A DNA stretch of 64,000 nt from JAOZMY01 sp964577975 (GTDB lineage: Bacteria; Desulfobacterota; S145-22). The DNA is taken from the NCBI GenBank assembly GCA_964577975.1, contig CAZOBB010000026.1, positions 1 through 64,000 on the forward strand, given 5' to 3'. Positions within the stretch are counted from its first letter, which is position 1; the number at the start of each line of letters is the position of its first letter. The notes beneath the pieces are model-generated. The model made no database searches. It saw nothing but the letters and a program-made list of their open reading frames with translations, and was not told where the DNA came from. This document shows positions 27,521 to 36,645 of this stretch, one piece after another. A program made the translations under genes and the position numbers.

Positions 27521-29113
27521 ATGGAATCCAAGATCAGGAAAGATTTGGAATCGTTGGGAATTCGGAATGTTAGCCACATCCACTGGAACTTGTCGACACC
27601 TGCCTTGTACGAAGAGATCGTGCGAAGGCGGGAGGGGATGATTGTCCATCTGGGACCTGTCGTGGTACGGACAGGGCATTACACGGGACGGTCTCCAAAC
27701 GATAAATTCATTGTCAAGGAACCGACAAGCGAGAACAAGATTTGGTGGGGGGACGTGAACCGTCCTTTTGATGCCAAGAAGTTCGATCTTCTCTTGTATC
27801 GCCTGCAGGCATACCTTCAAGGGAAGGATATCTTCGTCCAGGACTGTTACGCGGGTGCTCATCCCCAGCATCGGGTTCCGATTCGTGTCATAACCGAGAC
27901 GGCGTGGCATAACCTTTTTTCGAGGAACATGTTCGTTCAATTGAAGGATCGAAGTCAATTGATGGAGCATGTGCCCGAATTTGTGGTCATCAATGTTCCA
28001 AATTTCCGGGCGGTTCCTGAGTTGGATGGCACCAATTCAGAGGCCTTTGTCCTAGTAAATTTCGGGAGAAAGCTCATCCTCGTGGGAGGAACGAGCTACG
28101 CCGGCGAAATCAAAAAGTCGGTTTTCACAATCTTGAATTTTCTCCTTCCCCAGGAAAAGATCCTTTCCATGCATTGCTCGGCAAACGTGGGGCCCAACGA
28201 TGATGTGGCCATCTTCTTCGGCCTTTCCGGAACCGGTAAAACGACGTTGTCGGCCGACCCCGAGCGCCGACTCATAGGGGACGACGAACATGGGTGGGGG
28301 GAGGATGGAGTCTTCAATTTCGAAGGTGGATGTTATGCCAAGGTAATTCGCCTTTCCAAAGAACACGAGCCGGAGATCTACGAGTGCACGAGGAAGTTTG
28401 GGACAATCTTGGAGAATGTGGCTTTCGATATCCACACGCGACGAATCGATTTGAACGACGCCTCATTGACCGAGAACACACGGGCGGCCTATCCCATTCC
28501 CCACATTCCTAATGCCATTCGGGAAGGGGTAGGGGGGCATCCCAAAAATATAATCATGCTTACGGCGGACGCCTTTGGGGTATTGCCTCCTGTGTCCAAA
28601 TTGACCCCCGAGCAGGCCATGTTCCACTTCTTGTCCGGCTATACCGCGAAGGTAGCGGGGACGGAACGGGGGGTCACGGAGCCGGAGGCCACATTCAGCG
28701 CGTGTTTCGGAGCTCCATTCATGGCGTTGCATCCAACGGTTTACGCCCGCCTCCTAGGGGAAAAGATAAAGAAACACGAGGTGAATTGCTGGCTTATCAA
28801 TACCGGTTGGAGTGGCGGGCCGTACGGCGTGGGCGAACGGATTCATCTTCCCTACACACGGGCCATGGTCAAGGCGGCCCTCAATGGATCGTTGGCCGAT
28901 GTGGAGACACGGCACGATCCGATTTTCAAATTGGATGTGCCGGTTCGGTGTGAGGGAGTGCCCGAGGACATCCTGGATCCCAAGAGGACATGGAAAGATC
29001 CCAACGCCTATGATGAGAAGGCGAAAGAGCTGGCGAGGAGATTCAAAGAGAATTTCAAGAAATTCGAAGATCAAGCGGACGAATCCATTCGCTCGTGTGT
29101 ACCAGAAGTCTAA
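27521..29113 (+). CDS. pckA: Phosphoenolpyruvate carboxykinase (ATP)
   Basis: A 530-residue enzyme for oxaloacetate + ATP to PEP + CO2 + ADP, linking the C4 pool to gluconeogenesis; under CO2-rich anaerobic conditions it can run in reverse. Clear motifs are RTGHYTGRSPNDKFIV, the kinase P-loop GLSGTGKTTLSADP and the metal-binding GDDEHGWGE. The length matches bacterial ATP-dependent PckA (about 530-540). The start is ATG 27521 with AAAAGGGG 6 bases upstream; an in-frame start at 27473 lies in the predicted promoter. Confidence 0.95.
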   Translation: MESKIRKDLESLGIRNVSHIHWNLSTPALYEEIVRRREGMIVHLGPVVVRTGHYTGRSPNDKFIVKEPTSENKIWWGDVNRPFDAKKFDLLLYRLQAYLQGKDIFVQDCYAGAHPQHRVPIRVITETAWHNLFSRNMFVQLKDRSQLMEHVPEFVVINVPNFRAVPELDGTNSEAFVLVNFGRKLILVGGTSYAGEIKKSVFTILNFLLPQEKILSMHCSANVGPNDDVAIFFGLSGTGKTTLSADPERRLIGDDEHGWGEDGVFNFEGGCYAKVIRLSKEHEPEIYECTRKFGTILENVAFDIHTRRIDLNDASLTENTRAAYPIPHIPNAIREGVGGHPKNIIMLTADAFGVLPPVSKLTPEQAMFHFLSGYTAKVAGTERGVTEPEATFSACFGAPFMALHPTVYARLLGEKIKKHEVNCWLINTGWSGGPYGVGERIHLPYTRAMVKAALNGSLADVETRHDPIFKLDVPVRCEGVPEDILDPKRTWKDPNAYDEKAKELARRFKENFKKFEDQADESIRSCVPEV

Positions 29114-29166
29114 GAGGTTTTAGACCGCGAAGGGAAAACGAAGGAATTCAGTAAAAGGAGGGGGCG

Positions 29167-30462
29167 ATGGGGCAATCCTTTTTTCCGCCTTATACATCGA
29201 TAGAAGAGATTCGTCAGGTCCAGTTGGAAGGACTCAAATGGACTGTGCGACACGTCTATGAAAACTCGGAGTTTTATCGGAGGCGGTTCGACGAACATGG
29301 CGTGAAACCGTCGGACATTCAATCCTTGGATGATATAACGAAACTCCCCTTTACGGTGACGGACGACTTGAGAGCGGGGTATCCCTTTCCCCTTCGGTCG
29401 GTGCCTTTTGATCGAATCGTTCGAATCCATGCCTCATCCGGCACCACAGGGAAGAGAAAGGTCTTGAGCTATACGAAAAAGGACATCGATGATTGGGCTA
29501 ACATGTTTGCTCGGTGTTTTGAGATAGCCGGTTGTACGCGAGAGGATAGGGTCCAAATAGCCGTGGGATACGGGCTATGGACGGCGGGCGCGGGATTTCA
29601 AGCGGGGGTGGAGCGTTTTGGGGCGATGGCGGTTCCCGTCGGGCCGGGGAACATCGATATTCAAATCCAAATGCTCGTGGACTTGAAAACGACCGTGTTG
29701 TGTTGCACGGCTTCCATGGCGTTGCTTCTCGCGGAAGAGATCGAGAAACGAGGAATCAAGAAAGAAATCGCCCTTAAAAAGGTGATATTTGGGGCGGAAC
29801 GAAGTAGTGACGCCATGCGTAAACGGATCCGAGACATGTTGGGTGTGGAACATACCTTCGATATCCCGGGCTTGACGGAGCTATACGGGCCGGGGACGGG
29901 TCTCGATTGCCCGAAGCATGAGGGGATCCATTACTGGGCCGATTATTATATTCTGGAGATCATCGATCCAGAGACCTTGCAGCCTGTTCCGGAAGGGGAA
30001 ACGGGGGAAATGGTTGTCACCACGCTCCGTAAGGAAGCGGCTCCCCTTGTCCGTTACCGCACGAGGGATCTCACGAGACTGATTCCTCATCCGTGTTCGT
30101 GCGGAAACGTCTTTCCAATGCACGATCGCATCATGGGTAGGAGTGACGATATGTTCATCTTCCGCGCCGTCAATATCTATCCAGGCCAGATTGATCACAT
30201 CCTTTCCTACACGGAAGGGGTGGGAAGCGAATACCAGGTGATTCTGGAGAGAAAGGAAGACGGGAAGGATTACATGACGATCCGGGTGGAGAGGGATCCC
30301 TCCTGGAGCGCGGAAAGGGATGACGAATTGAAAAAAGTCATAATGGAGCGGGTCAAGAAGGAGATTCTGGTCAGCACGGCGGTGGAAATCGTCGATTATG
30401 GAACTCTTCCAAGAACAGAGAGGAAGAGCAAACGCGTGTTCGATAATCGAGAAAACGACTAG
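29167..30462 (+). CDS. Phenylacetate-CoA ligase family AMP-forming acyl-CoA ligase
   Basis: A 431-residue adenylate-forming ligase of the PaaK family. The nucleotide loop is ASSGTTGKRKV; YGPGTGLDCPKHEG and YRTRDLTRL are family-typical. The C-terminal domain carries GRSDDMFIFRAVNIYPGQI. It joins an aryl or aryl-acetic acid to CoA with ATP to AMP. A CxC pair (HPCSCGN) near residue 316 is common in the family. AAAAGGAGGGGG precedes the ATG. It is 16 bases upstream of the molybdenum hydroxylase genes, so it may activate the acid that enzyme then acts on, or the product. Confidence 0.88.
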   Translation: MGQSFFPPYTSIEEIRQVQLEGLKWTVRHVYENSEFYRRRFDEHGVKPSDIQSLDDITKLPFTVTDDLRAGYPFPLRSVPFDRIVRIHASSGTTGKRKVLSYTKKDIDDWANMFARCFEIAGCTREDRVQIAVGYGLWTAGAGFQAGVERFGAMAVPVGPGNIDIQIQMLVDLKTTVLCCTASMALLLAEEIEKRGIKKEIALKKVIFGAERSSDAMRKRIRDMLGVEHTFDIPGLTELYGPGTGLDCPKHEGIHYWADYYILEIIDPETLQPVPEGETGEMVVTTLRKEAAPLVRYRTRDLTRLIPHPCSCGNVFPMHDRIMGRSDDMFIFRAVNIYPGQIDHILSYTEGVGSEYQVILERKEDGKDYMTIRVERDPSWSAERDDELKKVIMERVKKEILVSTAVEIVDYGTLPRTERKSKRVFDNREND

Positions 30463-30478
30463 GAGAAAGGGAGCTGGT

Positions 30479-31345
30479 ATGATCGAGTATGAGTATCTGA
30501 AACCGAAAAATCTTGAGGAAGTCTTTTCCTATTTGAAATCTTTTGGAGAAAAGGCGACTTTGATTGCGGGAGGAACGGATGTGATGGTGAACATCCGAAA
30601 CAAAAAGATTGCTCCCGAGGCGCTGATTTCCCTGCGAAACCTGGAGGAGCTGGCCTACATAAAAAAGGGCGAGGACGCCTATCACATCGGGGCCTTGACC
30701 ACGCATCGGATGCTGGAAACCAGCTCATTGGTGGCACGAGAGCTTTCGGCGTTGCATGACGGCGCGTCGCAAGTAGGGTCTGTCCAGATAAGAAACGTGG
30801 CGACCATCGGAGGCAATATCTGTAATGCCGCTCCCTCTGCGGATACGGCGGGGCCGCTTCTGGCGTTGGATGCCGCTGTGGTTTTGAAAGGACCCAACGG
30901 TTCCAGAAAGGTTCCGTTAACAGAGTTTTTTACAGGTCCATCCCAGACCGTGCGGGCTCACGACGAAGTGGCGGTGGAGTTTGAGATTCCCCTGCGCATG
31001 GGGGAATTCGGAAGTGCCTATCACAAACACGCGCGCAGAAAGGCCATGGATCTACCTATCTTGGGAGTGGCTGTTTCTCTCGAGATGGAGGGAGAGACTG
31101 TTAAGGACGCCCGGATTGCGTTAAGCGTGGCGGCTCCTACCCCAATTCGCGCCGTGAAAGCGGAGGAATTCCTGAGAGGAAAAAAGGGAGAGGAGGAGGT
31201 CTTTGAGGAGGCTGGAAAGATAGCGGCAGAGGAGGCATCTCCCCGCGATAGCTTGAGGGGTAAGGCGTGGTACCGGAAAGAGATCATTGCGACCTTTGTG
31301 CCAAAGATGGCGTTTAGAGCCATGGAACGTCTTAAAAATCGTTAA
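30479..31345 (+). CDS. Xanthine dehydrogenase family, FAD-binding medium subunit
   Basis: A 288-residue flavin subunit (CoxM/XdhB type). FAD-binding motifs are ATLIAGGTDVMVNIRNK and TIGGNICNAAPSAD. The single cysteine shows it lacks the extra iron-sulfur loop of the 4-hydroxybenzoyl-CoA reductase beta subunit. It transfers electrons from the iron-sulfur subunit to an acceptor. The start is ATG 30479; a longer frame from 30398 overlaps the ligase gene. Confidence 0.9.
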   Translation: MIEYEYLKPKNLEEVFSYLKSFGEKATLIAGGTDVMVNIRNKKIAPEALISLRNLEELAYIKKGEDAYHIGALTTHRMLETSSLVARELSALHDGASQVGSVQIRNVATIGGNICNAAPSADTAGPLLALDAAVVLKGPNGSRKVPLTEFFTGPSQTVRAHDEVAVEFEIPLRMGEFGSAYHKHARRKAMDLPILGVAVSLEMEGETVKDARIALSVAAPTPIRAVKAEEFLRGKKGEEEVFEEAGKIAAEEASPRDSLRGKAWYRKEIIATFVPKMAFRAMERLKNR

Positions 31346-31359
31346 TCAAGGAGTGAGGG

Positions 31360-31842
31360 ATGAAGAAGATTACGGTCTCGTTTACACTGAATGGAGATCC
31401 TGTCACGGCGGAAGTTCCGGCGACCTGGAATTTATTGAAAACATTGCGGGAATACTTTGAATTGATGGGCCCGAAGGAAGGGTGTGGCGTGGGTGAATGT
31501 GGTGCCTGCACCGTCATCATTGATGGAAAAGCGGTCAATTCTTGTATCTTTCCGACGGCGGAAGTGGAAGGAAAAAACGTGGTAACGGTGGAAGGACTTG
31601 CCAGCAAGGATGGGACCTTGCATCCTCTTCAAAAGGCCTTTTTGGAAAACAATGGGGTTCAATGTGGATTTTGCACGTCGGGAATGCTGATGTCGGCGAA
31701 GGCCTTGTTGGACGAGAATCCTGATCCAACGGAAGAGGATATAAGGACGAGCCTTTCGGGAAATCTTTGTCGGTGCACGGGATACGTACAGATCGTGGAA
31801 TCTGTTCAGAAAGCCGCAGAAATGATGAAAAATCAATCCTAA
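31360..31842 (+). CDS. Xanthine dehydrogenase family, (2Fe-2S)-binding small subunit
   Basis: A 160-residue subunit with two [2Fe-2S] clusters. The plant-ferredoxin-type cluster is ligated by GCGVGECGACTV and a later cysteine (NSCIF); the helical-domain cluster by QCGFCTSGML and NLCRCTGYVQI. It relays electrons between the molybdenum site and FAD. Confidence 0.94.
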   Translation: MKKITVSFTLNGDPVTAEVPATWNLLKTLREYFELMGPKEGCGVGECGACTVIIDGKAVNSCIFPTAEVEGKNVVTVEGLASKDGTLHPLQKAFLENNGVQCGFCTSGMLMSAKALLDENPDPTEEDIRTSLSGNLCRCTGYVQIVESVQKAAEMMKNQS

Positions 31843-31861
31843 GGACGTCGGGAGGAAGGGA

Positions 31862-34255
31862 ATGAGCGAATACCTATTTGTGGGAAAGGATATCCCCCGG
31901 ACAGCGGAGGTAGATAAAGTAACGGGGCGAGCCGTTTATATCAACGATTTGAAGCGTCCCGGTATGTTGTACGGAAAGATAAAATACAGCGAGTATGCCC
32001 ATGCCAGGATTAGGCATATCGATACGTCGAAGGCAAAGCGGCTTCCGGGTGTGAAAGCCGTGATCACGGGATACGACATTCCCGATGTGCGGGTAGGTTT
32101 TCTGAAAGATCAAACGGTTCTCAAGAAAGACAAAGTGCGCCAATTTCGGGATGAAGTAGCGGCCGTGGCGGCTATCAGCCCTGAAATCGCCGAGGAGGCG
32201 TGCGATCTCATCAAGGTGGAATATGAGGAACTTCCCGGCGTTTTTGACCCCTTCGAGGCCATGAAGGAAGACGCTCCCTTGATCCACGAGGTGGACGCGA
32301 GGGGCCGTCCCATACGAACGAACGTGCTTCCATTGCCGTGGAAGTTTGAGGCTGGAGATATCGAAGCAGGCCGGGCCAAGTCGGCCTATGTCGTCGAAGA
32401 CAAGGTTCAAACCACATGGGTAAATCAATGTTGTATGGGCACGAGTGGTTGTATCGCGGAATTTGACATGAACAATAACCTGACCCTCTACAATCAGACG
32501 AATGTCATCTTCTGGGACAAGCGCCGCATTCTTGAGTATTTTGCCCAGATAGGATTGAAGAACAGCAAGGTTCGTGTGGTGAATCCCATCGTGGGAGGGA
32601 GCTTTGGAACAAAACTCGATACCGACATCTATGAGTTTATCTGTATCCAGCTGGCTTTGATCACCCGGAAACCGGTCAAAATCATCTTCACGCGAGAAGA
32701 AGAATTCTTTGCCTTGCCTCCCCGGCAACCTGCCGTTTTCGAGATCGAACAAGGCTGCGACAAAGAGGGACGGCTCACCTTTCGTCGGGCCACGGCGGTG
32801 TTGGATAACGGTGCCTACACCTCGTGGGGAGCCACGACCCCTTCCGTGATGATGATGCCGATTTCTTCCCTGTACCGGGTTCCCAATGTCTATTTTGAAG
32901 CCAAGTGCGTATATACGAATAACATCTACTGTCAGGCGATGCGGGGATATGGGAATCCGCAGGCAACGTTTGCGGTGGAGACTTCCATGGATCGTCTGGC
33001 GGAAGAAGCGGGCATCGATCCTGCCGAATTTAGGCTCATCAACACCAACAAACCGGGAGACGAGACGCCGATGAGGTTGAAGATAACCTCGTGCGGGCTG
33101 GAAGAATGCATTCGTGGCGTCAAAGAGAAGCTGGGATGGGATAAGAAACGGGGAAAGCGGAATGGGCGAGGAGTGGGAATGGCCTCGTTGATCCATGTGG
33201 CGGGGGGTGCCCGGGTTTACAAGTCGGATGGTCATGGAATGATTATCAAGGTGGATGAACATGGGCATGTGGACGTGATGTCGGGAGGCACGGATCAGGG
33301 GCAGGGATCCCCCACGGCATTGGCGCAGATCATCGCGGAGGCGCTCGGGTTCAGACCTGACGATATCAATCTAGTGTTCGGAGACACGGCGTTTGGATTG
33401 TGGGATGCGGGAACGCATGCGAGCCGTCATACCTTTATCGCTGGGAACGCGGCATTGAAGGCGTGTGCGAAGGTCAAACGCCAAATTCTGGAGCTTGCCG
33501 TTGAGAAAATGCCGAAGATCATTCAACAGCAGATCAAAAGAAAGAAGAGGAAAGATCCCGATTTCAAAGAGCCCGACCTCGATTTTGACCTTATCTCAGA
33601 TCCCAAGAACCTGGATATCAAAAATCGAACCGTCTTCTGCGTGAAGGATCCAGAGAATCCCTATTTCCGTATGGACGTGAGTCGCATCCTCCGTGAAGCG
33701 TTGGACGTGGGGACCGGAGAAAGCAAGGTCGTCGTGGCAGAGGCGTTTTACGATCCTCCCACCGAAATGCTGGATAGGGAATTCAAGGGGAACCTTTCTT
33801 GCACGTATGCCTTTGGAACAACGGGTGTGGAAGTGGAAGTGGACGAAAAGACGGGGGAAGTGAAGATCCTTCAGCTTTACGCCGCCCACGATGTGGGAAA
33901 GGCCATCAACCCAACCCTTATCAAAGGACAGATATACGGAGCAGGGTATATGGGCGTGGGGTATGGTCTGACGGAGGAAATGAAGCTGGAAAAGGGGAGG
34001 GTAATGAACCCCAACTTCCTGGATTACAAAATGCTTACCGCGAAAGACGCCATCCCCGTTTATCCGATGATTGTTGAAACGGATGAGAAGGATGGACCTT
34101 TTGGGGCGAAGGGAATAGGAGAGCCAGGATTGGTTCCGACGGCACCCGCCATCGCCAATGCGGTTTACGACGCGGTGGGGGTGCGGATCACGGACCTTCC
34201 CATAACCCCGGAGAAGGTGTTGAAAGCGCTCAAGGAGAAAAGACAAGGAAAGTAA
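31862..34255 (+). CDS. Xanthine dehydrogenase family, molybdopterin-binding large subunit
   Basis: A 797-residue catalytic subunit with molybdopterin-cytosine-dinucleotide-type motifs: VGGSFGTKLD, QAMRGYGNPQA (substrate arginine loop) and the catalytic glutamate in GAKGIGEPGLVPT. The CO-dehydrogenase active loop (AYRCSFR) is absent. Members hydroxylate purines, nicotinate, aldehydes or aromatic CoA thioesters; the substrate here is undetermined. The two contexts offer purines (deaminase-like gene upstream) or aromatic acids (PaaK next door). A lysine-rich stretch at about 555-580 looks like a family-variable insertion. Confidence 0.92.
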   Translation: MSEYLFVGKDIPRTAEVDKVTGRAVYINDLKRPGMLYGKIKYSEYAHARIRHIDTSKAKRLPGVKAVITGYDIPDVRVGFLKDQTVLKKDKVRQFRDEVAAVAAISPEIAEEACDLIKVEYEELPGVFDPFEAMKEDAPLIHEVDARGRPIRTNVLPLPWKFEAGDIEAGRAKSAYVVEDKVQTTWVNQCCMGTSGCIAEFDMNNNLTLYNQTNVIFWDKRRILEYFAQIGLKNSKVRVVNPIVGGSFGTKLDTDIYEFICIQLALITRKPVKIIFTREEEFFALPPRQPAVFEIEQGCDKEGRLTFRRATAVLDNGAYTSWGATTPSVMMMPISSLYRVPNVYFEAKCVYTNNIYCQAMRGYGNPQATFAVETSMDRLAEEAGIDPAEFRLINTNKPGDETPMRLKITSCGLEECIRGVKEKLGWDKKRGKRNGRGVGMASLIHVAGGARVYKSDGHGMIIKVDEHGHVDVMSGGTDQGQGSPTALAQIIAEALGFRPDDINLVFGDTAFGLWDAGTHASRHTFIAGNAALKACAKVKRQILELAVEKMPKIIQQQIKRKKRKDPDFKEPDLDFDLISDPKNLDIKNRTVFCVKDPENPYFRMDVSRILREALDVGTGESKVVVAEAFYDPPTEMLDREFKGNLSCTYAFGTTGVEVEVDEKTGEVKILQLYAAHDVGKAINPTLIKGQIYGAGYMGVGYGLTEEMKLEKGRVMNPNFLDYKMLTAKDAIPVYPMIVETDEKDGPFGAKGIGEPGLVPTAPAIANAVYDAVGVRITDLPITPEKVLKALKEKRQGK

Positions 34256-34259
34256 AGGG

Positions 34260-34814
34260 ATGAAGAATTTTTTAGGCTGGAAGAGGTGGTTGCCCCTGGT
34301 TATCGGGGTAACGGGATTGATCATGGGTATAACCATGAGTGGAGGGCATACCATGACTTTCACTCTTGTCAGTGCCACGTTACGGGAAGGGGGAATGATC
34401 CCATCCGTCTACACATGTGACGGGAAAGATCTCTCCCCTCCACTTTCTTGGTCTGGAGCACCGGAAGGCACGAAGAGCTTTGCCCTGATTTGTGACGATC
34501 CGGATGCTCCTGGAGGGACATGGGTCCATTGGGTCGTTTTTAACGTTCCATCCAATGTCGCGTCTTTGCCGGAAGGGGTTCCGACCATTCGTGAGCTGCC
34601 TGACGGAACGCGTCAAGGGATCAATGACTTTCATAGAATAGGTTATGGGGGGCCCTGTCCCCCGAAAGGCCCTCCCCACCGATATTTCTTCAGGCTCTAC
34701 GCCTTGGATACGACTCTTCCCCTCTCGCCTGGGGCAACGAAGCGGCAGCTCATCTCCGCGATGAAGGGGCATGTCCTCGGTGAAACGACACTCATAGGGA
34801 AGTACGGAAGGTAA
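34260..34814 (+). CDS. YbhB/YbcL family (PEBP / Raf kinase inhibitor-like) protein
   Basis: A 184-residue protein with an N-terminal hydrophobic segment (LPLVIGVTGLIMGITMSGG), so exported or membrane-anchored, then a PEBP domain. The ligand-pocket motifs are present: CDGKDLSPPLSW, DDPDAPGGTWVHWV and YGGPCPPKGPPHRYFF. Bacterial members bind small anionic ligands but have few known functions. It begins 4 bases after the molybdenum hydroxylase large subunit and is probably co-transcribed. Confidence 0.88.
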   Translation: MKNFLGWKRWLPLVIGVTGLIMGITMSGGHTMTFTLVSATLREGGMIPSVYTCDGKDLSPPLSWSGAPEGTKSFALICDDPDAPGGTWVHWVVFNVPSNVASLPEGVPTIRELPDGTRQGINDFHRIGYGGPCPPKGPPHRYFFRLYALDTTLPLSPGATKRQLISAMKGHVLGETTLIGKYGR

Positions 34815-34823
34815 GATACTACC

Positions 34824-35657
34824 TCACCGGCAGAGATTCTGGACGAATGCTGGAAGCTGAAAGGATGCGGTGTGAAGGGAGGGGGTGTAGTAACGAAAGG
34901 ACGTCGTGGAGGGGACGCGGGAGCTGTCGAAATCGTTGATAGGATCGATTCCCTTGGAGGCGTAGGCAAACGTCCATAACCCTCCGGGATAGGTGGGAGT
35001 ATAGGAAAGATAGAGTTTGACGAGGGGGAAGACGTTTCGTAAATTTTGGTGTATTTTCGTAACCCAATCGGGATAAAAGAAGGGGGACTCCGCCTGGACG
35101 GCGATGATTCCATCTTCCCGCAATGCTTGGAAGGCGTCGTGATAGAAGGTGGAAGTAATGAGACCCTCAGCGGGGCCGACGGGATCGGTTGAATCAACCA
35201 AAATGACGTCGTAGGCGTCCTTTTTTGTTTTGATAAATTCGATGCCATCGGTAGGAAGGATGGTAAGGAGTGGATTGTCCAACTCGCAGGAGACCTCCGG
35301 AAAATATCTTCTTGCCACCTCGATGACAACTTCGTCGATTTCCACGAGATCCAAATGACCTACCTCGGGGTGTTTGAAGACCTCACGGGCCGTTCCCCCG
35401 TCGCCCCCTCCTATGATCAATACATCCCGGGGATTCGGGTGGGAATAGAGAGGGACATGGGCAAGCATCTCGTGATAGACAAATTCATCTTTTTGGGTGA
35501 TTTGGACGCACCCGTCCAAGACCAGGACGTTTCCGTAGAATTCCGTTTCAAACACATCGATGCGTTGAAAGGGGGTTTTTTGAGAGAAAAGAACCTTTTC
35601 CACCTTGAAAGTCAAACCACTTTTCGATGCGTCGATTTCTTTAAACCATAGATCCAT
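34824..35657 (-). CDS. speE: Polyamine aminopropyltransferase (spermidine synthase)
   Basis: A 277-residue aminopropyltransferase that moves the aminopropyl group of decarboxylated SAM to a diamine. Characteristic motifs are LVLDGCVQITQKDEFVYHEM, IIGGGDGGTAREV, LVEID and VDSTDPVGPAEGL. The acceptor could be putrescine or, given the gene context, agmatine. Last gene of the speD-pdaD-speE unit; it starts 3 bases after pdaD ends and converges on the PEBP gene with a 9-base gap. Confidence 0.93.
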   Translation of the reverse strand: MDLWFKEIDASKSGLTFKVEKVLFSQKTPFQRIDVFETEFYGNVLVLDGCVQITQKDEFVYHEMLAHVPLYSHPNPRDVLIIGGGDGGTAREVFKHPEVGHLDLVEIDEVVIEVARRYFPEVSCELDNPLLTILPTDGIEFIKTKKDAYDVILVDSTDPVGPAEGLITSTFYHDAFQALREDGIIAVQAESPFFYPDWVTKIHQNLRNVFPLVKLYLSYTPTYPGGLWTFAYASKGIDPINDFDSSRVPSTTSFRYYTPSLHTASFQLPAFVQNLCR

Positions 35658-35660
35658 TTA

Positions 35661-36134
35661 TTACTCCCACAAGACGACTCCGGCGAAGACGGCACCGGAG
35701 CCTTTGGAAACGTAGTCGATAGCTTGGCTCATCACATCTTTGAGAGGGAAGTTTCGGACTCGAAAGGCCTCTTCCGCCATTCCCCGAACGATACTTTCTA
35801 TCTCTTCTTTGTGTCCGCGGGAGGAATATTCCATGATGACACCCGGAAGGGAAGGGTCTTCCGGAATGGCGACGGCAACTCCCGCGGCGATTCTTTCACC
35901 GGGTATATCGCTGAAAATGGTGCCATAGGCAACCGGGATGAGTTTACCCGGCTGTATCGTCGGTGCGTGCTCCAAGTACGTGCAACGAGGGGGAAGGATG
36001 CTGCTTATCTTGATGAGGTTGGTGTTGCCGATACCCGAAGCGAGGAGGGCGCCGTCGAAGGCGTTCAAGGGAGTCGCGCCTTCTGCGTGTCCCGTGGCAA
36101 AGAAAAAATGGTGGTAAACGGAGTGGAATATCAT
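35661..36134 (-). CDS. pdaD: Pyruvoyl-dependent arginine decarboxylase
   Basis: A 157-residue proenzyme that decarboxylates arginine to agmatine. The self-cleavage site is the Ser-Ser pair in NLIKISSILPP, about residue 43-44; the second serine becomes the pyruvoyl group. GIPVAYG-like and EYSSRGH motifs are also present. Its ATG follows the speD stop by one base without a ribosome binding site, so it depends on speD translation. Confidence 0.92.
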   Translation of the reverse strand: MIFHSVYHHFFFATGHAEGATPLNAFDGALLASGIGNTNLIKISSILPPRCTYLEHAPTIQPGKLIPVAYGTIFSDIPGERIAAGVAVAIPEDPSLPGVIMEYSSRGHKEEIESIVRGMAEEAFRVRNFPLKDVMSQAIDYVSKGSGAVFAGVVLWE

Positions 36135-36135
36135 A

Positions 36136-36564
36136 TTATGTTTGAGAACCGGTTATGGGAACGATTTTAGGATTGGCGACCGAGGCGACACGGTGACACT
36201 GATTTTCTGAAGGGCTTTCCACGCTTCCCCTCAGCAGCTCCAGTTTCGTATCTGTTTCGGGTTGAAAATGGTCTTTCAAAAAATGATAGGCCTTCCATGG
36301 GTCAACCGTGGTGCCACACGTGTAGATGTCGATGGAGGCGTAATTAAATTCAGGCCACGTGTGGATCGCCAAGTGTGATTCCGCGATTATGACTACTCCG
36401 CTGATGCCGTAAGGATTAAATCGATGAAAACGACTGTCGATGATGGTTGCCCCACTGTAAAGGGCGGCTTCTTCCATGAGGGATTTGATGGTTTCGAGGT
36501 CATCAAGGATCTTTGCTTTGCACCCATAGAACTCAGTCAAAACGTGGCGTCCTAAAGCTTTCAA
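36136..36564 (-). CDS. speD: S-adenosylmethionine decarboxylase proenzyme (SpeH/class 1B type)
   Basis: A 142-residue proenzyme that makes decarboxylated SAM, the aminopropyl donor for SpeE. The cleavage site is the serine in AESHLAIHTWPE, about residue 64, which becomes the pyruvoyl group. YASIDIYTCG holds the catalytic cysteine. The start is TTG 36564 with GGGAGG 8 bases upstream. First gene of the polyamine operon. Confidence 0.93.
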   Translation of the reverse strand: MKALGRHVLTEFYGCKAKILDDLETIKSLMEEAALYSGATIIDSRFHRFNPYGISGVVIIAESHLAIHTWPEFNYASIDIYTCGTTVDPWKAYHFLKDHFQPETDTKLELLRGSVESPSENQCHRVASVANPKIVPITGSQT

Positions 36565-36617
36565 TCATGTGCCCTCCCGTTTTTTATCGTTGATTTCTTT
36601 CACAAAACAGTGCGCAA

Positions 36618-36645
36618 AGTATAATGTCTGAAACGGATTTGTCAA
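36618..36645 (-). promoter_or_regulatory. speD-pdaD-speE promoter
   Basis: On the minus strand TTGACA (36640-36645) and TATACT (36618-36623) are 16 bases apart, a strong sigma-70 match. The spacer holds one copy of a repeated element, CTGAAACGG on the plus strand at 36629-36637. Confidence 0.65.

Noticed and set aside
30479..31345. 4-hydroxybenzoyl-CoA reductase beta subunit
   Set aside because: Only one cysteine is present, so the extra [4Fe-4S] loop of that subunit is missing.
31874..33268. 464-codon open frame on the minus strand
   Set aside because: It lies antisense to the molybdenum hydroxylase large subunit, has no recognisable motifs and a composition typical of a shadow frame.
31862..34255. 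Aerobic-type CO dehydrogenase large subunit
   Set aside because: The CoxL active-site loop AYRCSFR is absent; the corresponding region reads QAMRGYGNPQ.
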